From: RDXT01 sp033762375
GTDB lineage: Bacteria > Bacteroidota > Bacteroidia > J057
Length of the DNA: 64,000 bases
Assembly (NCBI GenBank): GCA_033762375.1
Contig: JANRLQ010000073.1
Coordinates: 1-64,000 of the forward strand
Reading direction: 5' to 3'
A program made the position numbers and the translations under genes. The notes below the pieces were generated by a model. The model searched no databases. It was not told where the DNA came from and saw nothing but the letters and a program-made list of their open reading frames with translations. This document shows, one piece after another, positions 8,973 through 17,231 of this stretch; positions within the stretch are counted from its first letter, which is position 1, and each line of letters begins with the position of its first letter.

Positions 8973-9728
8973 ATGGCCGGAAATGCTTTTAACCGATGGA
9001 GGGGGGTACTGCGCTCCATCCTGATGTATTACTACAAACCCTTCAACCGGAGACGGTTACAGCGGTTTTATCAGGCCTTTGTCTCACCCGGAGCTTTGTG
9101 CTTTGACATCGGGGCACATCTCGGCAACCGTACGGATGCCTGGCTGGCGCTCGGTGCCAGGGTCGTAGCACTGGAGCCACAGCCTGCCTGTATCACATTT
9201 CTGAAGAAAAAATGGGCCAATCATCCGCAGTTTACCCTCCTGCCGGTAGCGGCAGGAGCCCAAAGCGGCACCGCAGCCCTTCAGGTCAGCGAGCGCACGC
9301 CCACGGTCAGTACCTTATCGCCCGACAAATCCTGGCAGCAGCAGTTGGCGGACAAAAGTCGGGTGGCTGTGTCCTGGGACTATGAAATACCGGTAGAGGT
9401 TGTCACCTTAGATCAACTTATTAAAAATTACGGCATACCGGATTTTTGCAAAATAGACGTGGAGGACTTTGAAGTGGAGGTATTAAAAGGATTGTCCCAG
9501 CCTGTCCCGGCCCTTTCCTTTGAGTATTTTGCCTACACCCCACACCGCACCTTTGCCTGTATGGATGAACTGGCGCGGATCGGTACGTATGTGTACAACT
9601 GGTCCTACGGCGAGTCCCAGCGCTGGGCATCTGAGCAGTGGGTTTCTGACGAAACACTGCGGGCGATTTTCCGCACCTTTGGGCCGGATCATCGCCACGG
9701 AGATGTATATGCCCGCCTGCAATCCTGA
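8973..9728 (+). CDS. FkbM-family methyltransferase
   Basis: 251 aa. SAM-binding motif I is clear: LCFDIGAHLGNRTDAWLALG near residues 45-65, followed by VVALEPQPACI (motif II acidic residue). DFCKIDVEDFEVEVLKGL is the FkbM signature. The family O-methylates sugars or small molecules. The MDR-type dehydrogenase starts 6 bases downstream, so the two are probably co-transcribed and act in one small-molecule or glycan modification pathway. The substrate is unknown. Confidence 0.85.
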   Translation: MAGNAFNRWRGVLRSILMYYYKPFNRRRLQRFYQAFVSPGALCFDIGAHLGNRTDAWLALGARVVALEPQPACITFLKKKWANHPQFTLLPVAAGAQSGTAALQVSERTPTVSTLSPDKSWQQQLADKSRVAVSWDYEIPVEVVTLDQLIKNYGIPDFCKIDVEDFEVEVLKGLSQPVPALSFEYFAYTPHRTFACMDELARIGTYVYNWSYGESQRWASEQWVSDETLRAIFRTFGPDHRHGDVYARLQS

Positions 9729-9734
9729 GCTGGT

Positions 9735-10715
9735 ATGGAAAAAGCCTTTGCCTGCTGGCATATCAGTCCTGCAGAAACCCAGATTTTGCCCGTAGGCTTG
9801 CCTGCGTCCGGGCCTGACGAGGTACTGATACGTGCCAGTCACTCCCTGATCAGCACCGGTACCGAGCGGCTGGTAGCTTTGGGCCGGGTACCGGCTGAGG
9901 TTCAGGCTGATATGCAGGTGCCGTTTATGGGGGGAAGTTTTACTTTTCCGGTCAAATACGGGTACTCACTGGTCGGTGAAGTCCTCAGCCCTGACCACCC
10001 GCTGTCAGGCCAATGGGTTCACCTGCTGCACCCCCACCAAACCCTGCTCAGGGTTCCTGCATCGGCCCTTTCGCCCATCCCGTCAGGCATCCCGCTCCGG
10101 CGGGCAGTCCTGGCCAGCAACCTGGAGACCGCACTCAACGCTGTCTGGGACAGCCAGGTCAGCCTTGGAGACCGGGTCGCCATCGTGGGGATGGGCCTGG
10201 TCGGACTCCTGACCGGCTTGCTGGTCCAAAAAATCCCCGGCATACACCTGACAGTATGGGACACCTCACCTGTACGCCAGCATCAGGCCCGACAACTGAG
10301 ATTTCAGGTGGGTGCCGATCCTGCCCCGGCCAGTTGTGATGTCGTGTTTCATACCAGTGCGACCGCCCCCGGACTACAGACAGCCCTGGACCTGACCGGC
10401 CCGGAGGCCACCCTTGTAGAGCTGAGCTGGTATGGCGACCGGCCTGTTTCCCTCTCACTGGGCGGACACTTTCACGCCGGGCGCAAGCGGATCCTCTCCT
10501 CGCAGGTATCACACCTACCGGCCACCCGCCTTCCACGCTGGGACTTCAGGCGGCGCAAGGCTGTTGTCTGGGACCTGCTGCAAGACCCGGTATTTGATCA
10601 GCTCCTGACCGAACCAGTACCCTTTGATGCCCTTCCCGCCTGGTTTGACCGTCTCCGACAGGGACACCAGCCCGCCCCCGGCGTGTACGTCGTGTATGCG
10701 CCTGAGGCGATCTGA
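9735..10715 (+). CDS. MDR-superfamily oxidoreductase (zinc-independent alcohol dehydrogenase-like)
   Basis: 326 aa. The N-terminal GroES-like domain contains HSLISTGTERLVALG, the motif of the BchC-like branch of medium-chain dehydrogenases. The Rossmann domain begins at VAIVGMGLVGLLTG. The usual Cys/His ligands of the catalytic and structural zincs are not seen, so this is probably a zinc-free NAD(P)-dependent member. It follows the FkbM gene by 6 bases and likely shares its transcript. The substrate is not predictable. Confidence 0.75.
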   Translation: MEKAFACWHISPAETQILPVGLPASGPDEVLIRASHSLISTGTERLVALGRVPAEVQADMQVPFMGGSFTFPVKYGYSLVGEVLSPDHPLSGQWVHLLHPHQTLLRVPASALSPIPSGIPLRRAVLASNLETALNAVWDSQVSLGDRVAIVGMGLVGLLTGLLVQKIPGIHLTVWDTSPVRQHQARQLRFQVGADPAPASCDVVFHTSATAPGLQTALDLTGPEATLVELSWYGDRPVSLSLGGHFHAGRKRILSSQVSHLPATRLPRWDFRRRKAVVWDLLQDPVFDQLLTEPVPFDALPAWFDRLRQGHQPAPGVYVVYAPEAI

Positions 10716-10734
10716 CGACCTGCCCGGCAGAAAC

Positions 10735-10768
10735 TACACAGGCCAGATGTCGCCATCCCGCCTGTGTA
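10735..10768. terminator. Hairpin between convergent genes
   Basis: 9-bp stem TACACAGGC / GCCTGTGTA with a 16-base loop, followed on the plus strand by AAGTCTTTT. It sits in the 72-base gap between the convergent MDR and OPT genes and probably terminates the former. Confidence 0.6.
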
Positions 10769-10787
10769 CAAGTCTTTTGCCCGAAGC

Positions 10788-12770
10788 TCAGGATAGTTTT
10801 TCCTTGCGGGTCGCGATCCAGTAGAGCATAAAAGCGAGTGCGAGGAACATACTCAGCCCGAGGAGGTCGCCCCATACGCCGATATGTTCGCCGATGCCCG
10901 TATTGATCCGGCTCAGGAGTGAGACAGGGGCACCCGTAGCGTCTGTGCCGATATTGGTACCGATCAGGATAGCCACCAGAATCCCTGTCAGCGAGCCGCC
11001 CGCGATCAGACCAGAGCTAAAGAGCGCACCGGGTCCGGTTTCGGCTTCATCCTGGGTTTTGTTGCGGCGGTCAGCCAGCCATTTGACCAGGCCTCCGGCA
11101 TAAATGGGTGTCGTAGAAGACAAGGGCAGGTATGCACCCACCGCAAATGCCAGTGAACTCACGCCGCAGAGCTCCATCACTGCCGAGGCACCCATGCCGA
11201 TCATCACCAGTCCCCAGGGCAGGTTTTGGCTGAGCAACCCCTTGATCACCGTAGCCATGAGGGTAGCCTGTGGACCAGGCAGCGGATTAGGATGTTCTGT
11301 CGTAGCCTCTCCAATCCCGATAGCACTCTCCAGCAGGAGGACTGTCATCCCGATAATCACGGCTGAGACCAGCACCCCGATGAGCAGACCGACCTGCTGC
11401 CAGAAGGGTGTTGCCCCGATGATATACCCTGTTTTCAGGTCCTGAGAGGTCGCACCAGCATTGGCAGAAGCGATACACACCACCGCCCCTACGACCAGCG
11501 CTATCGGCTGAAACGTGTCGCCAGTCCAACCAATACCGACAAATATCAGGGCCGTCGCCATCAGGGTGGCGATGGTCATACCGGAGATCGGGTTGGAGGA
11601 AGAGCCGATCAGCCCTACGATCCGGGAAGAGACTGTCACAAAAAAGAACCCGAAGATCACGATCATGATCGAGGACTGCCAGTTGACAGGCATACCAGGT
11701 ATCACCGCCATAAAAATAATCAGCACCAGGGCACCCAGCAGGGCCCAAATCAGCGGAATGTCCCGCTCTGTACGTGGCACATCTTCTCCCTGGGCCTGAA
11801 ATCCGCCCTTGCGCAGTTCCTTAAAAGAATCACTGAACGCACTGGCAATGGTCGGCAGGGTTTTGATCAGGGTCATCACCCCCCCAAAGGTCACGGCACC
11901 CGCACCGATATACCGGATATAGGTATTCCAAATCTGACCCGGACTCATCTCCGAGATGAGGATCGTGCCGGGTGCAAAAGGAGCAGTCAGGTGGTCGCCG
12001 AGCAGTGTGATCAGGGGGATCAGCACAAACCAGGAGAGAATCCCCCCGGCTACCATGACCCCGGCGATGCGTGGCCCGATGATGTACCCGACACCCAGGA
12101 GCTCCGGCACAATTTCCCCGCTCATCGTCGCATTGGGCAGGGCTGATTTCCGGGCAAATACGTAGGCGGGGACTTCTTTCCACAAGCCCAGGATAGACAT
12201 CAGTCCTTTGTACAAAAAGGCAATTCCGAGGCCATAATATACTTTTTGGGCCAGATTGCCCCCCTTTTCACCGGCAATGAGGACGTCTGCACAGGCTGTG
12301 CCTTCGGGGTAGGTCAGGTTGCCATGTTCTTTGACGATCAGGGAGCGGCGCAGCGGAATCATAAACAGGGTGCCCAGAATCCCGCCCGAAAGCGCGAGGA
12401 AAAATATCTGGAAATAGTGAAAATATTCCCTGCCACCAGCCAAAAAGAGAAGGGCCGGTACGGTAAATACAACCCCGGCGGCTACGGACTCACCAGCCGA
12501 ACCAATGGTCTGGACAATATTGCTCTCCAGTATGGTCGCTTTGCCGATCCGTTTGAAGACTGAAATCGCCAGTACGGCAATCGGGATGGAGGCACTGACG
12601 GTCAGGCCGACTTTCAGGCCGAGGTACACCGTGGCTGCACCAAAAATAATCCCAAACAGAGACCCCAGCAGGATCGCCTTGGGCGTAAACTCTGGCAGGA
12701 ACTCACGTGGGGAGATAAACGGGCGAAACTCGCCTGCGGCTGATGCCGGCTTGGGGGATGATGATTGCAT
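10788..12770 (-). CDS. OPT-family oligopeptide transporter
   Basis: 660 aa with about 15 membrane segments. The first helix region (KAILLGSLFGIIFGAATVYLG) and the later GSSSNPISGM, SANAGATSQDLKTGYIIGATP and GAYLPLSSTTPIYAGGL segments are hallmarks of the prokaryotic OPT family (proton-coupled uptake of oligopeptides, or of metal chelates in some members). The length and the conserved Gly/Asn motifs indicate an intact gene. It is monocistronic. The exact substrate class is not determined by sequence. Confidence 0.92.
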   Translation of the reverse strand: MQSSSPKPASAAGEFRPFISPREFLPEFTPKAILLGSLFGIIFGAATVYLGLKVGLTVSASIPIAVLAISVFKRIGKATILESNIVQTIGSAGESVAAGVVFTVPALLFLAGGREYFHYFQIFFLALSGGILGTLFMIPLRRSLIVKEHGNLTYPEGTACADVLIAGEKGGNLAQKVYYGLGIAFLYKGLMSILGLWKEVPAYVFARKSALPNATMSGEIVPELLGVGYIIGPRIAGVMVAGGILSWFVLIPLITLLGDHLTAPFAPGTILISEMSPGQIWNTYIRYIGAGAVTFGGVMTLIKTLPTIASAFSDSFKELRKGGFQAQGEDVPRTERDIPLIWALLGALVLIIFMAVIPGMPVNWQSSIMIVIFGFFFVTVSSRIVGLIGSSSNPISGMTIATLMATALIFVGIGWTGDTFQPIALVVGAVVCIASANAGATSQDLKTGYIIGATPFWQQVGLLIGVLVSAVIIGMTVLLLESAIGIGEATTEHPNPLPGPQATLMATVIKGLLSQNLPWGLVMIGMGASAVMELCGVSSLAFAVGAYLPLSSTTPIYAGGLVKWLADRRNKTQDEAETGPGALFSSGLIAGGSLTGILVAILIGTNIGTDATGAPVSLLSRINTGIGEHIGVWGDLLGLSMFLALAFMLYWIATRKEKLS

Positions 12771-12956
12771 ATATGAATGAGCAGGTTTGGGGTACTAGAT
12801 GGGTAAAGTGGTATTTTTTGCGGGACAAACCAAATATTGAACGGCAAAAGCCAGCGGCCACCTTTGTGTACTATATGATTATATGCTGTACGTGAGGCGA
12901 TTATAACATCTTATCCCCAGCATCCCCAAGCCTGATATCCCCGTCAGGGAGCCCTT

Positions 12957-13538
12957 TTACCCAAACGTAATGCCTTTGTATATATCTTCAGGACGTATCC
13001 GGGTCTCGATACAGCGCAACAGGATGTCCCCTTCCAGACCGGGATGGTCTGTCATACGCCAGAGGTCCACAGCCTCGCGGGTATATACCGACACGTGCGG
13101 GCGGTCCTGGCTGACGACTACATACTCCTGAAAACTGGGGATATGGCGATAATAATCAAACTTGAGGCTCCGGTCATACGCCTCACTGGAGGGCGAGCTT
13201 ACCTCGACCACCAGCAGCGGATTGGTGAGAATGTCCTGACGCCCTTCATAAAACGCAGGTGCCAGTGCTACAACAACAGCATCCGGATATACGAAGGTAT
13301 TCACTTCCGGAATATGAATTTTCATGTCGCTCGTGTACACCTCAAACGGTCTGTTATCCAGTGCCGTAACCAAGGCAGTAATCATACGAGCAGATATCTT
13401 ATTGTGTGAAGCAGTACCTCCGGCCATAGGGGTGATTCTTCCATTAAAATACTCCAGCTTGATCCGCGCCTCTTGTTCCCGCTGAAGATAGGCTTCCGGG
13501 CTGTACATGACTTCGGGCAAGGGACGTGATAAGGTCAT
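12957..13538 (-). CDS. Uma2-family (DUF820) endonuclease-fold protein
   Basis: 193 aa from the ATG at 13538 (MTLSRPLPEVMYSPEAYLQR); an upstream in-frame start would add 17 unconserved residues. The family hallmarks are present: a conserved opening with KLEYFNGRI, Asp86 in YPDAVVVA, Glu112 in LLVVEVSSPSSEAYDR and Lys127, forming a PD-(D/E)XK nuclease core. Uma2 proteins are abundant in cyanobacteria and Bacteroidota and their biological role is unsettled. Nothing nearby indicates a partner. Confidence 0.88.
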   Translation of the reverse strand: MTLSRPLPEVMYSPEAYLQREQEARIKLEYFNGRITPMAGGTASHNKISARMITALVTALDNRPFEVYTSDMKIHIPEVNTFVYPDAVVVALAPAFYEGRQDILTNPLLVVEVSSPSSEAYDRSLKFDYYRHIPSFQEYVVVSQDRPHVSVYTREAVDLWRMTDHPGLEGDILLRCIETRIRPEDIYKGITFG

Positions 13539-13729
13539 ATTTATATGAGTTTGTACGTCGGATAAATATACTACTTTTTGGGAATACAACCTATCCCGGC
13601 CGCAGCATACTGGCCCACATCGGAGCCGCGGGCCTCTCCAAAGGAGGCCAAAATAAGACCATCTGCGAGCCGATCACTCCTGACAGGACACCTATTATAC
13701 GCATTTGCATCAGATTTGGCTGACAAGTA

Positions 13730-13761
13730 TTTGAGCGACAGTCGAAAATATGTTATTTTTG
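13730..13761 (+). promoter_or_regulatory. Bacteroidota-type promoter of the Rrf2 gene
   Basis: TTTG at 13730-13733, 20 bases, then TATTTTTG at 13754-13761: an exact match to the -33/-7 consensus TTTG-N19..21-TAnnTTTG. The ATG begins only 6 bases after the -7 element, so the transcript should have almost no leader. Confidence 0.7.
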
Positions 13762-13766
13762 CAGTT

Positions 13767-14237
13767 ATGATTTCGAAAAAGACCCGATATGCCCTCAATG
13801 CGCTCGCGCATCTGGCCCGGCGCTACAACCAGGGTCCGGTACTGATCAGCCAGATAGCCGAGCAAGAGCATATCCCGCAGAAGTTTCTGGAGGCGATCCT
13901 CCTTGACCTCCGCAATGCAGGCATCCTCAGCAGTAAAAAAGGCAAGGGGGGTGGATATTACCTGCTCAAGACCCCGGAAGACGTCACCCTGGCCCAGGTC
14001 ATGCGCCTGCTGGATGGTCCCATCGCCCTCCTGCCCTGTGTCTCCGCCAACTATTATGAGCGCTGTGACACCTGCCAGGACGAGGAGACCTGCGGGATTC
14101 GCTCTGTATTTAAGGACGTACACCAGGACACCCTGCGTATCCTGGAGGGCACCACCCTGGCTGAGATCGTCTCACGTGGGGATACAAACCCGATAATGTC
14201 AGCCGACAGCCGTGACGTACGCCCGGATAAATCCTGA
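13767..14237 (+). CDS. Rrf2-family transcriptional regulator with cysteine cluster
   Basis: 156 aa. The ATG at 13767 is chosen because MISKKTRYALNALAHLAR is the canonical Rrf2 start. The winged-helix domain spans 1-85 with the conserved ISQIAEQEHIPQKFLEAIL and GGGYYLL segments. The dimerisation region carries Cys91, Cys100, Cys103 and Cys109, close to the three-cysteine iron-sulfur ligand set of IscR/NsrR/RirA, so a redox or Fe-S sensing regulator is likely. It has its own consensus promoter. Its target is not evident; no cysteine or Fe-S operon lies next to it. Confidence 0.9.
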   Translation: MISKKTRYALNALAHLARRYNQGPVLISQIAEQEHIPQKFLEAILLDLRNAGILSSKKGKGGGYYLLKTPEDVTLAQVMRLLDGPIALLPCVSANYYERCDTCQDEETCGIRSVFKDVHQDTLRILEGTTLAEIVSRGDTNPIMSADSRDVRPDKS

Positions 14238-14348
14238 AAGTTACGCTCACGGCGAAACAATCAAGGCCCTACGCCAGTATTAATATAGGGATAATATTGT
14301 CTGGTTAGATTTATCCGTATTTTTCGCCCATTCTGGAAGAGCCTTTTC

Positions 14349-14732
14349 ATGCCGTACACCTCTTATATCAGCAGCCGGTTGGCTTCCCAACACACGCTGG
14401 CTTTCGGGCTTTGCGGCTGGATGCTGTGTATCAGCTTGTGTACGGTGCCGGCAATCATACCACCTGAAGGGCGTATCTGTTTCCGGTCAGGAGACCATCC
14501 TCACCCGGTATCCCTGATGCTCAACAAGGCGACACAGGCACCTGCCGAGCTTGAAGGCGAGTGTGATGCCGAGGGGAAAGAAGACGTTTCGCTCAAAAAA
14601 ATCCAGGATTATCTGCCGCCAACTGTATTCAGACCCCTCATCCCCGACCCTGATCAGGTGTATTATCTGCATGAGATAGCCCTGATCAGCCGGTACGTGG
14701 CTGATACCCTCCTGATGCCGCCAGAAGCGTGA
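14349..14732 (+). CDS. Hypothetical protein with N-terminal hydrophobic segment
   Basis: 127 aa. Residues about 16-38 (LAFGLCGWMLCISLCTVPAI) form one hydrophobic segment that could be a signal sequence or anchor; the remainder is acidic, then Pro-rich (YLPPTVFRPLIPDPDQVYYL). No family is recognised and there is no partner nearby. Coding status rests on frame length and composition. Confidence 0.5.
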   Translation: MPYTSYISSRLASQHTLAFGLCGWMLCISLCTVPAIIPPEGRICFRSGDHPHPVSLMLNKATQAPAELEGECDAEGKEDVSLKKIQDYLPPTVFRPLIPDPDQVYYLHEIALISRYVADTLLMPPEA

Positions 14733-14780
14733 GGCATCCCTGAAGTCTGTTTACCCGGTGTAACACTTGTATTTTCTACC

Positions 14781-14828
14781 GCTACCTGACCATCGGGAGG
14801 TAGCTGACCAGCAGGCATATGCTTGCTG
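14781..14828. promoter_or_regulatory. Hairpin and 20-bp palindrome upstream of the SulP gene
   Basis: A 7-bp hairpin (GCTACCT 14781-14787 with AGGTAGC 14798-14804) is followed by CAGCAGGCATATGCTTGCTG at 14809-14828, a loop-free palindrome matching its complement at 18 of 20 positions. Position (38 bases before the SulP start) and symmetry suggest a dimeric repressor or activator site. No regulator is identified. Confidence 0.35.
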
Positions 14829-14865
14829 CTGACGTATCCAATTGGCACTTACCTTACTTTTTTGT

Positions 14866-16416
14866 ATGAAAAAATTGTTTGAAGACCTTCGGGCACACTA
14901 TGCGCAGGACCTGATTGCAGGTCTGGTCGTTTTTCTGGTGGCCTTGCCCCTGTGTCTGGGGATCGCGCTGGCATCCGGCGCACCGCTGGCAGCGGGCCTT
15001 ATCACGGGCATCACAGGGGGTATTTTAGTGGGGCTGCTGAGCGGCTCCCAGTTGAGTGTGAGCGGTCCTGCGGCTGGTTTATATGTGATCGTACTGGCCG
15101 CTATCGGGGCCGCAGGTTCTTTTGAGGCATTTTTATGCTCGGTGATCCTGGCAGGTCTGCTGCAGTTGGCCCTGGGATTCATGCGGGCAGGGATTGTGGC
15201 GTATTATTTCCCGTCGGCCGTCATCAAGGGGATGCTGGCCTCCATCGGTTTGCTGCTGCTGCTCAAGCAGATTCCGCACGCGTTTGGCGATGACATCATC
15301 GCGGAGGGGCAGGAGGCGTTTTTGCAGGCTGACGGCGAAAATACATTCTCCGAACTCATGAAACTCACCCAGCACATAGAGCCAGGTGCGCTGGTGATAT
15401 GCCTGATCGGCCTGGTGCTGATGCTGATATGGGAGCGGCCTTTTATCAAAAAAATGCCAGTAGCCAGCATGATCCCCGGCGCCCTGCTGGCGGTGATAGC
15501 CGGTATTCTGGTCAACACCTTCCTGCTGCCTGCTGAGTGGCGTCTCTCCGGTGAACACCTGGTGCGGCTCCCGCAGGCTGCCAAAGGCGAGAGCTGGTTT
15601 CATATGCCTGACTTTGGCGCCCTGGCCCATATCAATACCTGGATCACCGCCCTGACCCTGGCCGTCGTCGGCAGCATGGAGAGCCTCCTGAGCCTGGAAG
15701 CTACTGACAAACTCGACCCTGAGCGCCGGGTGTCCTCCCCTAACCAGGAACTCAAGGCACAAGGGATCGGCAATATCCTCTGCGGGCTGATCGGGGGCCT
15801 CCCGATGACGGCTGTCATCGTGCGCAGCTCCGCCAATATCTACGCAGGAGCGCAGTCCCGCTGGTCTGCGGTGTTTCACGGGTTGTTTTTGCTGGCCAGC
15901 GTCCTGCTCATCCCGTCCTTCCTGGACATGATCCCCCTCGCGGCCCTGGCAGCCGTCCTGCTGCTGGTCGGGTACAAGCTGACCCGTATCTCTCTGTTTG
16001 TGCAGATGTACAAGCTGGGCTGGGATCAGTTCCTGCCATTTGTGGCGACCATCGTGGGGGTGCTGCTCACGGACCTGCTCGAAGGTGTCGCGATCGGTAT
16101 GGTGGTAGCAGTGTTTTATATCCTGCGCAACAACTACCGCACCTCTGCCTTTGCCCGGACAGAACCTACTCCGGCTGGTGAAAGGATCGTCATAGAGCTG
16201 GCCCAGGAAGTCAGTTTCCTCAACAAAGCCAGTGTCCTTGTCACCCTCAATGAGTTACCGGAGCATGCACGTGTGCTGATTGACGGCAGCAACACCAAAA
16301 TTATTGACTACGATGTCCTGGAGATCATCCAGCAGTTCCGGGAGACAGCTGCTCAAAAACACATTGCCCTCGAAGTCCGCGGTATCACGGAAGTAGCGGT
16401 CTCTGGCCACCATTAA
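14866..16416 (+). CDS. SulP-family inorganic anion (bicarbonate/sulfate) transporter with STAS domain
   Basis: 516 aa from the ATG at 14866 (MKKLFEDLRAHYAQDLIAGL, the usual SulP start). About 11-14 membrane segments include FLVALPLCLGIALASGAPLA and SGPAAGLYVIVL. A C-terminal STAS domain (about 430-516) follows, containing HARVLIDGSNTKIIDYDVLE. A beta-carbonic anhydrase starts 30 bases downstream; such pairs occur in many bacteria and argue for bicarbonate as the substrate. A palindrome upstream may control the pair. Confidence 0.92.
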   Translation: MKKLFEDLRAHYAQDLIAGLVVFLVALPLCLGIALASGAPLAAGLITGITGGILVGLLSGSQLSVSGPAAGLYVIVLAAIGAAGSFEAFLCSVILAGLLQLALGFMRAGIVAYYFPSAVIKGMLASIGLLLLLKQIPHAFGDDIIAEGQEAFLQADGENTFSELMKLTQHIEPGALVICLIGLVLMLIWERPFIKKMPVASMIPGALLAVIAGILVNTFLLPAEWRLSGEHLVRLPQAAKGESWFHMPDFGALAHINTWITALTLAVVGSMESLLSLEATDKLDPERRVSSPNQELKAQGIGNILCGLIGGLPMTAVIVRSSANIYAGAQSRWSAVFHGLFLLASVLLIPSFLDMIPLAALAAVLLLVGYKLTRISLFVQMYKLGWDQFLPFVATIVGVLLTDLLEGVAIGMVVAVFYILRNNYRTSAFARTEPTPAGERIVIELAQEVSFLNKASVLVTLNELPEHARVLIDGSNTKIIDYDVLEIIQQFRETAAQKHIALEVRGITEVAVSGHH

Positions 16417-16446
16417 TCCCCCCTTCCCCCATCATCTATAGCTTTT

Positions 16447-17094
16447 ATGCAAAAGTCCTATCAAAAACTCCTCAGCAATAACCGGGCCTGGGTAGCGAAT
16501 ATCATCGAGAGTAACCCCGACTACTTCACTACGCTGGCCCAGGGACAATCGCCTGACTTCCTGTGGGTGGGCTGCTCCGACAGCCGGGTGCCCGCCAACG
16601 AGATCACGGGAACCCTCCCAGGTGAAATTTTTGTGCACCGGAATATCGCCAACATGGTCGTACACACGGACCTCAATTTTATGAGTGTACTCCAGTATGC
16701 GGTTGAGGTGCTGGGTGTTCACCACATCATTGTATGTGGGCACTACGGGTGCGGGGGCGTGCTCACGGCCATGAGCCATGACAGCAAGGGTCTGGTCAAC
16801 AAATGGCTCCGCAATATCAAGGAAGTGTATGCCAAACACGCTGCCGAGCTGGATGCTATCGAAGACGAAAAACAGCGGGCTGACCGTCTCGTGGAGCTGA
16901 ATGTCATCGAGCAGGTCCAAAACCTGGCCAAAACCACCATCGTCCAGAAAGCCTGGAAGCGCCGTGCCCTCCAAATCCACGGATGGGTGTATGGCCTGGA
17001 CTCCGGACTGATCCGTGACCTGGAGGTGGGTGTGAATGAACTGGAGGACATTGCACCTATTTTTCGGTATTCGGCAGATCAACTGGACGACTGA
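16447..17094 (+). CDS. can: Beta-class carbonic anhydrase
   Basis: 215 aa, normal length for the Can/CynT group. Zinc ligands and catalytic dyad are complete: Cys43, Asp45 and Arg47 in CSDSRVPA, and His99 and Cys102 in GHYGCGG. It interconverts carbon dioxide and bicarbonate in the cytoplasm. It follows the SulP transporter by 30 bases, so import and hydration are probably coupled. A 10-bp-stem hairpin lies past its stop. Confidence 0.95.
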   Translation: MQKSYQKLLSNNRAWVANIIESNPDYFTTLAQGQSPDFLWVGCSDSRVPANEITGTLPGEIFVHRNIANMVVHTDLNFMSVLQYAVEVLGVHHIIVCGHYGCGGVLTAMSHDSKGLVNKWLRNIKEVYAKHAAELDAIEDEKQRADRLVELNVIEQVQNLAKTTIVQKAWKRRALQIHGWVYGLDSGLIRDLEVGVNELEDIAPIFRYSADQLDD

Positions 17095-17162
17095 TCCCCG
17101 GGTGACAGTCTGCTTAGGTCCTCCGGCGGGACAGGAGGCAGATTTGACCGTTTGAGATAAGA

Positions 17163-17222
17163 AAAGGCGGAGGATGTCAGGTTACAGCGATTTTTGCTTG
17201 CAACGCTGATTTCTCCGCCTTT
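17163..17222 (+). promoter_or_regulatory. Long stem-loop before the MBOAT gene
   Basis: AAAGGCGGAG (17163-17172) pairs with CTCCGCCTTT (17213-17222). The 40-base loop contains a second small stem (CAGCG / CGCTG). It ends 9 bases before the MBOAT start codon. It may terminate the carbonic anhydrase transcript or act as a 5' leader structure; no long U-tract follows, so neither role is certain. Confidence 0.4.
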
Positions 17223-17231
17223 ACATTCGGT

